Positions 1-9,660 of a DNA stretch of 64,000 nucleotides are shown here, one piece after another. How positions within the stretch are numbered: the first letter of the stretch is position 1; each line of letters begins with the position of its first letter. This DNA is from Rhynchopus sp. YZ270_cl-10 (taxonomy: Eukaryota; Euglenozoa; Diplonemea; Diplonemida; Diplonemidae): assembly GCA_964035575.1 (NCBI GenBank), contig OZ037862.1, positions 62,001 through 126,000 on the forward strand, read 5' to 3'. Made by a program: the position numbers and the translations under genes. Below the pieces are notes generated by a model. That model was not told where the DNA came from. It worked only from the letters and a program-made list of their open reading frames with translations, and made no database searches.

Positions 1-2855
1 GCCGATCTCATCCTCGTTGCAGAATTGCCACAACCGACTGACGTTTTTTACGTACGCGTCAAACCTGTTTTTCAAGACGTCCTTCGCCAAGCTGCGTGCC
101 TTGTCCTCGTTGTCTCGGCGCAGTGCGGCGTACTCCCGCTCGAAGCCCTCCTCCACCAGGTACTTCGCCTCCCCGACTTGCTTCATCAGTTGTGTCCCTT
201 CTGCACCAGGAATAACAAAGTCCACCACACACTCGGGGTCTGTAGTTGGAAGGTGGAACCGCTTCTTCGCAGCATCAAGGAGTGCTTCGTAGCGTCTGCG
301 GAGCTCTTCCTCGGGCACAGGGTACATCGCGAAGTCTTCGATGCAAACAGATTCAATGCGAATCTCACCAGGCTTCTCTTCATCCAAGCGTCGGAATTGG
401 TCAGGCGCACTCTGCAACCTGCTGACGAAGTCGCGCTTGAATCCTTGCAGCAGACGGCTCGCACCTTTCTTCATTTCCAGGTCCTGCAGCAAAGCGTTGA
501 TGGAGGGCACGTGGATGCCTTCCTTGTCCACTGCCTTTGTCACAGCACAAACATGTCTGACGAGGTCTGTGCCACTGAAGATCACTTTGCCTTGCAAGTC
601 ACGCAGCGGCGCACCCATGTTCAGGTCTGTTTCAGGTGCATCGTCATATAACCTCTCTGCACAACCGTCGTGCGAAGAGTCCTTCGATCGCAATCCAAGT
701 GCACACTTTGACACATTCTCAAAGAACCGCCATACAGGGGCACGGTACTCTTTGCTGAGAGCGTGCCACGGTGTTCGTGAAACTTGTCTCAGTGCGTGTG
801 ATGGCAGGGGAACACCACCCAGGTGCAGGTGGACGTTCTTGTTCGCAGGGTAGAACTGAGACGTGCTGTGTCCGTTCAAATCCTCGAAGCAGCCAGGCTT
901 GAAGATGCTCTGCAAGATTTCCTTTTGCTCGTCGGCAGAGAAGTCACGGTCCGCCTGAGCGGAGTCCTTTACCATCAGCAGCAGGTTGCGCCTTTGTGTC
1001 TGGTTCGGTGACACCATTGCAGTCTGCTGCAGCTTCGCCTCTGCGTTGATCGCTATCTGCAAGTACTGCTTCATCTTCTGCACAGCATCCGTGTCGTCCA
1101 GCTTCGTCCCACGGTAGATCAGACTCTGGCACAGCATGTAGGTGAGCGTCACAATTAAGCTGTCGTGGGTGTCGTTCTTCAAAGTTGATCCCGTGCCCTC
1201 GCTGTCAGCGAACAGCACAGTCCCAACACCGGATGGATGCGGTGCTGCAATGAACCATGCACCTCGTGTGCAGGACTCATGGTTCCCACTTGTCCGAAAG
1301 AAGCTACTCCCCATAGTCGCACCACGGATGCTTCCTACCAAGGACCGCACCGTGCGGTTCATGAGCTCGCTCTTGCCTGACCGCTGTGACCCAGCAATGA
1401 CAGTGATGTAAAACGGCCCAGGCAGGGGCTCCAGGAAAGCCACCGCGTCTTGAGAGAAAACAAACTTTGTTTTCCCTGCGGAATCTTCCTCACCTTCGTT
1501 GTACACCAGATGCTGGGCGTTCGAAGTGTATCTCTGCTCGGTGTACCGCTCTTGCACACAACCCCAGTACGTGCTGGCATCCGCAGCGCACCTTGGAAAT
1601 GCTTGCCAAACATGATCCTCACCAGAGAAATGACCCTGTCTCGCAATCTTCTTCTGCACAAGAGACGCCAAATTCTGCACAATCGTGTCGCAGTTGTTTG
1701 GCGCTGAACTGTCTGTGGTGTTCCCCTTCACATTCTTGAGCATGCTCCTGATTAGATTGATGGTGTCTGTCAGCAGCGTAAACAGCTCTACCTCATCCTG
1801 CAAGTTTGTCCTGCTGCTCTCGGAGAGGCTGGAGAACTGTGCACTGTGCACCGAGAACTCTTTTGGCTCCACTTGACTCCAGAGATTCCGTCGGCGTCCG
1901 ATATCTCCAGTTCACCCTCGTGCAGTTGGTGGTCGACCCAATCTTTGAATTGCAGAGGGAAGCTGGCCTTGCGGCAGTGCCTCAGCAGGTAGCTCATGAT
2001 GGAGCTGAGGGGCGGATGTCCACCGTGTCTTCTTGCCTTGTGCAGCTCGAGTATGCGCTTGTCATCCTCCTCCGCGTCGGGGGAGGTGCTGCCGTGTGGG
2101 GAGGAACGGCGGATGCCCTCTCTCTGGAACGCATCCAAGGCTTCGTTCAGCACCAAGCCGCTCCACGCAGGCACAGCCATGATGACGTACGCAGTGGTTG
2201 TGTGCAGGACGCTGTCCTTCTTCAGGATCTGCAGAAGCTTCACCTCAAACGCGAAGTGGCCTCGGAACCTATCTTCGAAGACGTCCAGGGCATCAAGGTC
2301 CTTGCGCTGTAACACCTCTTCCGCCTCTGCGTAGTTGTCGGGCTGCAGGTCCTTCTCCGGCACAGTGTAGGACACATCATTCAACTTCCTCCACAGCACG
2401 TCGGACCCCTTGGTGTTCCAGTGTTTATTGTGATCGAATGCAAAGGAAAACTTCCTGTCCCCGTTGTGGTCAGGTTCTGTTGCAGTTGTGCGGGTGAAGA
2501 AGCACATCGCAATGCCAGGATTCGTGCCGTCCTCGCCCGAAAACACGTTGGACAGCTCCCCGTATTCGGTGAAGACTTGATCCTCATGTGGGGGGCGAGC
2601 CTCAAGATCGTCATGCTGTGAAGAGACGGCTGCGGACGGGCCACTCTGATGTCCTGCCTGTGGCAAAGCATTCGCAGCAGACAACTGCTTCTGCAGCTCT
2701 GCAATCATGTCGCATTGCTTGCGGAATGCGGCATCCCGCTCTGCAGCGGCAGCACGTTCTTGGCGAAGCAAGTTCTCTGTGCGCTCCTTCTCCTCTTTCT
2801 CTTTGTGCAGCTGTTCGAGCACATCCACTTCTTTCTGTGTGTCATCCCCTGGCAT
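1..2855 (-). CDS. GBP/atlastin-like large GTPase, partial, with an internal frame break
   Basis: Starts at ATG 2855 and runs off the left edge. The first 350 or so residues (2855 to about 1900) hold a charged coiled coil (residues about 8-75) and an unrecognised domain. That frame stops at 1788. A different frame is open from about 1915 to position 1 without a stop and holds a P-loop (GSQRSGKSELMN, near 1365-1400) and a DSEGTGS motif (near 1190-1212). This resembles the G1 and G3 motifs of guanylate-binding/RHD3-type GTPases. A long charged helical part follows. The frames overlap between about 1788 and 1918 and are related by a -1 shift. I see no intron with the local GTATG consensus there. 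It may be a sequencing error, a decayed gene, a programmed shift or two genes. Family call is from motif layout only. Confidence 0.6.
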
Positions 2856-3892
2856 CGTTAGTTCAGTGTTCGTTGTTATCTGGAGGGAGATGGTTGTTGT
2901 GTAACGAAAGGGGCAAACAGGGGTGGATGTGCAAGAAGAAGGGAGGAGGGAGGAGGGTGCGTATGCATTGTTCAGTGAGAAGAAGAGGTAGTAGCTGTGT
3001 GGGAACACGTAACATGAGAGGTGATGTGCCCTACGTGTATTGTCGATGAGGCAGGATAGCTGAAGGTGCAGACACAGATGAGGATACACAAAGCGAGACG
3101 CTCCACATCGCTGTGGTTCGCTGGCACTCGCTCTGTCATGAATGCGCAGCTAAGGCGTCGCAGCGCATGTGGTCTTTCCTTCATCTGGAGGGGCCGGAGC
3201 ATGTAGTGCCGAACGGATAGGGAACAGTCAAGAGCGTTCTCCACACGTTCGGCTCTCGGAAAAGGGGGTGGTGGGGAGGTGGTGCTCCCGAGAGTGGCGC
3301 AGAAAACCAATATCAGTGGCACCTCGGGAGTAGTGGGAGTGGTGTACAAGGTGGCACATCTGTAGTGGTTCCCCCCTCACACTGGTCTGGACCTTAAAAA
3401 GGAGAAAAGTTGGTAAGACCGCTTTGTCAGACCTTGGCACAAAGGTGACGAGACATCTACCTCTACTAGGTCCAGGTGAAGAAAAGTGTGCAAGACAACA
3501 CCACACATTGCGTCACCTATGAATAGAAATGGCGAGGATGAGTTGGGTCTCTCATCCACAACGAAAACAGAACATGAAAACCGTTTTTCAGGGGAAAGAC
3601 ACCACACACATACAATAGACAATGGGCGTACTTGCGTGGCCCATTGCGAGCAGACCGAGAATGATCCTCATAGCAACAGACCTTTGCTGACAACATGCTA
3701 CCCATTGTTCACTTGGGAGTTAAGAATGTGACGGTACAAAAGTGCCACAGAAGAGCAACTCAAGTCCAGAGCCCTCTCCACTTTAGAGTTCGGGGCGGCA
3801 ATGTGGTGGGTACAAACAAAACAAAAACAAAAGCAAAATGCCCTGACACAGTCACTAGTTTCATATACTTTCAAGGTAAAAAATTAAATAAA
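2856..3892. other. intergenic, no gene seen
   Basis: Mixed-composition spacer between the GTPase start and the MITE downstream of the cyclase gene. Short open frames are present on both strands, but none shows a recognisable domain, a polypyrimidine leader or a splice pattern like the neighbouring genes. Confidence 0.5.
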
Positions 3893-4133
3893 GGGACAAG
3901 GACAGTCTGGTCCACTAAGTGTGTCTTTTGGACAGCATGATCTCAAAACGTTTTAAGAAAGACAGTTCAGACCCAGGCAGACCCGCAACCCACATACCCC
4001 ACGAGTGTGCTTGTCAACTAGACCCTGCCGTGAAACTACTACCACTGCCTGGGTTTTGAACTGTTTTTCTTAAAACGTTTTGAGCTCATACTGTCCAAAA
4101 GACACACTTAGTGGACCAGACTGTCGTTGTCCC
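3893..4133. mobile_element. 241-bp MITE with long inverted repeats and 9-bp target duplication
   Basis: Terminal inverted repeats of about 90 bp begin GGGACAAGGACAGTCTGG on the left and match the right end with a few mismatches (left AAGG versus AACG). The element is flanked by the perfect direct repeat TTAAATAAA at 3884-3892 and 4134-4142. A 9-bp duplication and long terminal repeats fit Mutator-like (MULE) non-autonomous elements; hAT would give 8 bp. It ends 14 bp below the stop codon of the cyclase gene, so it lies in that gene's 3' untranslated region. It has no coding capacity and the arms are about 95% alike, so it looks fairly young. Confidence 0.85.
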
Positions 4134-4147
4134 TTAAATAAATAATA

Positions 4148-6250
4148 TCAAAACACGGAAGTGCTTTGAGTCACAACGTAGACGCCTTGTTCGCTATCGA
4201 GGGGGACGACGTGCACGAGGAGGGAAGGGACGAGTGGGACCCACGCAGGGTTGTGTTCGTAGAGACACTGGCAGGTGGGGAGGGCCTGCTCGCAAAGGCT
4301 CCAGCCACGTTGAACGGTGCTGCCGATGACTGTGACAAAGCGCTGTGTGCGTGCATTAACGTCGCCGTGCCGCACCATACCCGTCACGATGCCGGCACCA
4401 CGGAGCACCTTCGTCTGCTGTAGGTGTTGTGCAAAGCGGATCGCCCCTTCCGCGTGAGACAGCTCAGGACGCGCCAGGTTCCACCCAACACAGACACGAC
4501 TCCCGAGCACAGTCACCAGCGTGCCACGGCTCTGCTCGAGAGCCGCAGAAAGCGTAGTGAGCGCGAGGCTCATGTTGCGCAGCAGTGCGTCCTCCCCAGG
4601 GCCGCTTGCTACCAGCTCCACTGCGCCCACAGTTGCCTCAAATTTAGTTTCACAAAACTTCGGTGCAGATGCCATCGAGCTGCAGCTGCTGTTGATCGTC
4701 GAATGCAAGGACGCCAGATCCTCCACTAGCGTCGTCGCCAAAGGTCCTGGCAGCGGGTGCTGTGCACGCCCAGCCAGCTTCGGTGGCCACAGGCAGCTCA
4801 CACTCGTGAGGCCGGATACTCCTGGCAGCCGGACGTCCTCAGCCTCGTCGATGTCGGCTGCGTGCGACGCACAGTGCACCTTCCACAGCAGCGCGGGCAC
4901 GGCCACAGCACCAGGCCGGCACGAGCTCTCCAGGCGCGACGCAACGTTCACGACGTGCCCAAAGTAGTCAGTCCGTCCCGTCAGCGGGCTCTCCTCCAGC
5001 TCAACCTTCCCGCTGTTCACACCAATGCGCACAGTGAGCCCTCCCCAAAGCGTGCAACGATTGCAGATCGGATGCTCAAGAAGCGACTCTGGCCAGTCCG
5101 CCGTCTGCAGCAGCTCGTGCACCTTGAGCCCGAACCCTACCCCGTCTGCAGTGGTCGCGAAGGCCACCATGAAGGAGTCGCCTATCGATTTGACTTCGTA
5201 GCCGTGGAACATATGGATGACGTCGCGGATGATTCTGTTGTGTATGCGGAGGCCTGCTGCCATGCCTACGGGTGCGTGCTCCCAGATCCACGTTGACGAG
5301 CGGATATCGGTGAAGACGATTGTTGCTTCTCCAGTCTCGAGGCCGGGGGGCGCGACTGCGACGGACCTTGGGGAGAGCCCAGGCTCCTCAGACGCATCTT
5401 CGAAGAGCGCTGCAGGGAGGTATGCACGGTATTTGCGCAGGTTGCGCTCGAGCGTCTTGAGCGTCTCGTGCATGCCCTCCGGCAGCTCCGTCTCCTGCAC
5501 AGCCAGCATGCGCGCCACACCCTCCACATCGTACCCCGCAAGCAGCGACGCAATCTCGTGCACAACCTCAATCGTCACCGCCATGGCCTCCTGCTCCTTC
5601 AGCACCTCATCCGCAAAGCCGCGCGTCACGTAGAAGTCTGCCCCGAACACTGCGAGCGAGACCAGCAGCGATTCGAACGGGAACGACGTGCCGCACGGCA
5701 GCTCTGCACAGTCCGTCATTAAAGCAAAGTGCTTCCTCCTGTGATCCTGGGGCACTAAACCTGGCAGGTCCAACAACCCAAAACGAAAGTGCGACTCTAC
5801 TGCCATGAGCACAAGCCAGAACATTGTGAACACCACAATCGCAACACTATACTTCGAAGGCACCTGCAGGACCAGCAGCAGGTCCACAGCGATGATAAGC
5901 ATCGGCCAGTTAGGTGTTGCAACAGACCGCCCATCGAGGTCGATGAGGAACACCGAAACACATGACACGTAGACCACACATACGATGATCGTGTCGGTCA
6001 GTCTGCACTTATGAAGGATGGCGCCGATGGTGACGAACATCGCAACGACAAGCAGCAACGTCGCAAAGGAGCGGATGAGGATCTCGTCAATGTCGTAATG
6101 AAAGAGCATCCCCAACAGCGCAAGAAACGCAAACGACATAGCGATGAGGGCAAAGATAAGACACATGGCCTGCCGCTTTGCGTCCTTCTTGTTGAGTTGC
6201 CCATCTAAGGTGCACACACTCTCAAACCACACTCGAAAGCCGTGCAACAT
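4148..6250 (-). CDS. class III adenylate cyclase with six N-terminal TM helices and a second degenerate cyclase-like domain
   Basis: Single exon, 700 aa. Residues about 28-240 hold six hydrophobic segments. A catalytic domain follows (about 305-440) with FTDI and SIGDSF giving the two metal aspartates, Lys in EVKSIGD and Asp in TDYFG matching the adenine-selecting pair, and NVASR giving the transition-state Asn and Arg. The SSTWIW and YEVKSIGDSFM wording is like trypanosomatid receptor adenylate cyclases, so the product should be cAMP made at a membrane. Residues about 540-655 again show cyclase-like spacing (GTLVTVLGSRVCVGW, then GIVTGMVRHGDV, then VTVIGSTVQRGWSL) but lack the metal and Asn/Arg residues, so this looks like a pseudo-cyclase regulatory half. 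Trypanosome enzymes usually have one large extracellular domain and one TM, so the multi-TM layout differs. Confidence 0.85.
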   Translation of the reverse strand: MLHGFRVWFESVCTLDGQLNKKDAKRQAMCLIFALIAMSFAFLALLGMLFHYDIDEILIRSFATLLLVVAMFVTIGAILHKCRLTDTIIVCVVYVSCVSVFLIDLDGRSVATPNWPMLIIAVDLLLVLQVPSKYSVAIVVFTMFWLVLMAVESHFRFGLLDLPGLVPQDHRRKHFALMTDCAELPCGTSFPFESLLVSLAVFGADFYVTRGFADEVLKEQEAMAVTIEVVHEIASLLAGYDVEGVARMLAVQETELPEGMHETLKTLERNLRKYRAYLPAALFEDASEEPGLSPRSVAVAPPGLETGEATIVFTDIRSSTWIWEHAPVGMAAGLRIHNRIIRDVIHMFHGYEVKSIGDSFMVAFATTADGVGFGLKVHELLQTADWPESLLEHPICNRCTLWGGLTVRIGVNSGKVELEESPLTGRTDYFGHVVNVASRLESSCRPGAVAVPALLWKVHCASHAADIDEAEDVRLPGVSGLTSVSCLWPPKLAGRAQHPLPGPLATTLVEDLASLHSTINSSCSSMASAPKFCETKFEATVGAVELVASGPGEDALLRNMSLALTTLSAALEQSRGTLVTVLGSRVCVGWNLARPELSHAEGAIRFAQHLQQTKVLRGAGIVTGMVRHGDVNARTQRFVTVIGSTVQRGWSLCEQALPTCQCLYEHNPAWVPLVPSLLVHVVPLDSEQGVYVVTQSTSVF

Positions 6251-6479
6251 TGTGTATCAATCCATCTGAGGTGGGGAGGTGGGGTGTTTTAAACATTCCG
6301 GAGCTGCTGCATCTACTTTCCTTCCTCGGGTAAACCGTCATCGACTTCAGGAGGCGTCACACTCACCGCTCTTTGCCAATGGCATGATTTCCTCCGGATG
6401 CACTTTAACGTCCATCCCAGGACGTGTGGTGTAGGTGGTAGTTATCGACGCAATGTGCCGTGCGGAGAGAAATTCATTT

Positions 6480-6530
6480 GTGAAGTTGATAGTGCAAACG
6501 CCTCTGGGACGCAGGCACTGACACATACAA
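6480..6530. repeat. A2 repeat copy
   Basis: Carries AGTGCAAACGCCTC, then GACGCAGGCACTG. AGTGC and GCACT can pair. Same orientation as all other copies. Confidence 0.7.
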
Positions 6531-6612
6531 AAGCACTCTCGTGATAGTGTCGTATTTTAAAACACCTTGGTACAATGACCGGTGCGGACCCCAACTTTGC
6601 AGGAACTTAAAC
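6531..6612. repeat. A repeat copy (diverged)
   Basis: Contains GCACTCTCGTGATAG, CCTTGGTACAATGACCGG and GCGGACCCCAAC in family order, directly after an A2 copy. Confidence 0.65.
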
Positions 6613-7278
6613 TGTGGGTAGAAAATTTTAAGCGTGAGAATGGAGGTGCGTGCATGGGGTACAAAATAGTTGGGTGAAAAGGTGGCGTCGTGACTTTCGT
6701 TTCTTTCGACAATATAAAAATAAACAAAAAAAAAAAGGGGGTAAAAATGAACACACCTTTTTCCGATATTTAAATATTGCTATAAAAAAAGACCGCCCAC
6801 CCACCGCCCCTCCCCCGTGTGACCGTATTTTGTTTGTAATTTTTTCTTGGTGCTGATGATCCCTCTGTTATGACCTTCTTGTTTTTTGCAAGAATTTTTT
6901 TTTTTTTTGGCAAAACTAAAAAAATCCCCTCCCCATCCCGCCCTAAAAGAAAACGTTACCCACCCAACCCAACCTCAAAAATGATCCAGGCACACAACGG
7001 AAAAAAAAAGGGGGGAGGGAAAAGGGGGAAAAGGGGGAAAAAAGGGGATCTCCCCTTTGACTGATGGACCAAAACTGATTTTTTTTGTCATTTTTTTTGT
7101 GTTTTTGTTTTTGTTTTTTGCGCTTCATGAATTTGTTGTTTTGTTTTGTTTTATTGTTTTTTGCTTCTTTTTTCCCTATCTTTGACAAACTTTGCTGTGT
7201 TGTGTTTTCCTTTTTTTGTTTTTTTTTTGGTCAGAGAGATCACAAATCAAGCTGTGTTTTCGGCTCTTTTCTCCGATT

Positions 7279-9258
7279 TCACGCAAATGCAGTTTGCACA
7301 TCGTCTGTGACACAGTAGACCAGGGGCTTGCCAGCGTCACCAGATCCCAGAAGGTAGGTAGGCTTGTCTTCGGAGAACTGAAGCGAGAAGACACGGCCCT
7401 GGCCCATGTCTCTTGAGGTGATCTCGACAGGCTCGGCACGGACATCCCAGAGTTTGACCTTCTTGTCGTTTCCTCCTGTTGCCAGCAGGCCCTCGACGCT
7501 GGGGTTCACTGCAAGCCCGCCTGCCTCGCCCTGATGCGCTTTGACGACCCACTGTGCCTTCTGCGGCTTGCGCAGGTCGTAGTGCCGGAGCTCACCTTCG
7601 TCGGTGGTGACCCATGCCTTGTTCTCATCGAAGGGGGAGACTACTATTTTCTGTGCAGAGGAGAGTAATACACAAGGGTTTACACAAAAGTGAAGTTATT
7701 AATGCAGGCACCTCCGACTGACCCACGTACGATGCCAGCCATCCGGATGAAAGCACAAGTACCCTGCGGCCAACAACAGAAGATGTAAAAAGGAAACCTA
7801 ATGACTGGCCCGTACCGTAAGAGAACGAGGGCGGTTCACAACCGCTCGACAGCCGGCGGCCCACCTTCCGTTGAAGAGTTGTGAGCTTACAGGTACTGCA
7901 GTTCGCTGCACCCAACGCTTGATGCACGATAGTCTACACAAGAGAGCAGAAACCCAAAAACACAAAAAGGGGTGGGCGGGGGGGTCACAACATCTCTCTC
8001 TTGGCGCCCCATGCTGTACCGACACAAAAAGTGGTGTTGTGTGATATCTTAATATTTTGGAGCAAAGCGGGGGAGGTGGGGAAGTGTGTATACCTCTGGT
8101 GTTGCACCGATGGAAACGGACCCCTGCGACTTCTGTGTTCTGCAGTCGAGTATTTGTATGGTCTGGTCGAAACTGCCCGAGATCAACGAATGCGGCTGAT
8201 GCTTGAACCACTCCATGGTTTGCACAGGTGCCTGTCAATTGGGTGATGTAGTGTTGATATAAAGCCGTACACATACCTGATGGTGCTGCGACGTCAGCAG
8301 GTTCTCCCCAGTCCCGAGGTCCCACAGCTTTACAGTGCAGTCTGCAGACCCTGATGCGAGCACCTTCCCGATGTGCTGGTTCCATCTGTGTGATTGTTAA
8401 TATACCTCCAAACCCACACCGTGCCTCCAAACATACCTTGTGCACAGCACGGCGTCTTTGTGCGAAGACTTCTTGAGCATGTTAGGGGAGAGCGTTTTTG
8501 CGCGGTAGTTGTCTGAGGCGGTCTTGCAGCCACCGAGGGTGACGCATGGGTCGGGACTGTCTGTGACGTCAAGGTCCCAGACCTCGATGAAGGGGAGGAA
8601 GGTGGAGACGGAGGCAAAGGAACCCTGCTCAATGGCCTCAGAGCCTTTGCGGCCGTGCCGGCTCCATGATACACAGAGTGGGATGGCGGGGAGGGTGATG
8701 TCGTGGTGGAGGTAGATGTTCTCACGCTCGTCGTCGTACACGTAGACCTCGAGGGAGGAGAGCCCCGTCTGCCGTTGGTGTGTGCAAAGGAACACACAGT
8801 CCTCTGGTTTTATTTGCAGGTCATTTATCTCACTCTCGTCGTCGGACTCAATGTTCTGCACCCCATCCACCCCCTGTGTGGGCATGTCCAAGGTAGGCCC
8901 ATCGTAGTCGTCATCGTCGTCCTCCTCCTCCTCATCCTCCTCGTCCATCTCCAGCTCCGCCCCCTCAACGTGGTGTCTCGCACCGTCGTCAAGGATGTCC
9001 TCCTCACCCTCGGGGTCGTTCTCCATCTCAGCATCCTGCACCTCCGCCTCTGCTGCCAGCATCGCAGCCTTGTTCCGTGCACGCGCCATTTCCTGCTCCG
9101 TTGCCTGGTATTTTTCGGGCATCTGTAAGGATAAGGGTTTTGTGATGGGGGGGTGAGGGGTCATGTGTCCATACCAGCTTGCACGCACCCATCGGAATCC
9201 ACACCCCGCATGTAAGCCCGGACGGCCCTTGGTCCTCCTGGTTTTTGTCATCATCCAT
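7279..9258 (-). CDS. PWP1: PWP1 homologue, WD40 ribosome-biogenesis protein, five exons
   Basis: Exons 9258-9175, 9122-8437, 8385-8277, 8231-8094 and 7650-7279 join in frame to 462 aa, near the length of human PWP1 (501). The N-terminus TCGVWIPMGACKLMPEKY matches the PWP1 opening. A long acidic stretch follows (about 70-115), then LEVYVYDDERENIYLHHDI, PFIEVWDLDV and four or more WD40 blades such as VLASGSADCTVKLWDLGTG and GLLATGGNDKKVKLWDVRA. The family acts in the nucleolus on pre-rRNA processing and rDNA transcription. The first three introns are 52, 51 and 45 nt; the fourth (7651-8093) is 443 nt and contains two dispersed repeats, which explains its size. A shorter mini-exon inside that intron was considered but breaks the WD40 alignment. 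Confidence 0.9.
7702..7779. repeat. dispersed repeat E, copy 1 (PWP1 intron 4)
   Basis: About 70 bp, including GCAGGCACCTCCGACTGACC, GCCAGCCATCCGGATGAAAG and TACCCTGCGGCC, nearly identical to 39540-39616 in the same orientation. GCAGG and CCTGC at the ends could pair. Confidence 0.8.
7810..7850. repeat. dispersed hairpin repeat F, copy 1 (PWP1 intron 4)
   Basis: Begins CCGTACCGTAAGAGAACG and ends in the hairpin GCGGTTCACAACCGC plus TCGAC. The same 41 bp with two differences occurs on the other strand at 53078-53118. Confidence 0.8.
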
Positions 9259-9660
9259 TGTGGATTTGGTGTGTGTTGTGTTGCCCAAGGTTTGTGTACG
9301 GGCCTGTGGTGGATGCGGTAATAAAAGGATTTGAAAGGCTACTTTAATTACCCAAAAAAGACAAATTTGTACGTCTGTTGTGCGCACAAGAGTGTAAACC
9401 TCAATGGAAAAAATACCAGAATAAATCGCTGACGCTTCCACACACTACCTCCGGTGTGGAGAATGGTTGGAGTGACGACGTGACACTTTCCGCTCACAAA
9501 GTAGTCAAAAAGAGTTGGGATGTGTTCATATTTTTTTTTTAGGACCAGCAGAATGGAGATCACCCACTTTTCTGTGGAAACAGTCAAAAAAATGCGAAAT
9601 AGTCTAGCCAAGGCAAACTGAGAAAGAGGGCGAAACAGAACTGAACAAAACAGACCCACG
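9259..9660. other. intergenic, no gene seen
   Basis: About 400 bp between Era and PWP1. A CCACCACAG site in sense orientation near 9306 could be the leader acceptor of PWP1. Nothing else is recognised. Confidence 0.5.

Larger units (their letters stand above)
6251..7278. other. intergenic spacer with A2 and A repeats and poly-A/T runs
   Basis: Between the PWP1 stop and the cyclase start. Holds one A2 repeat directly followed by one A repeat (6480-6612). The part from 6700 to 7250 is low-complexity A, T and G runs. No gene is seen. Confidence 0.6.

Noticed and set aside
7915-7940. Mini-exon in PWP1 intron 4 starting after a TTGTGTAG site
   Set aside because: None of its three frames fits the WD40 blade, whereas joining 8094 directly to 7650 does.
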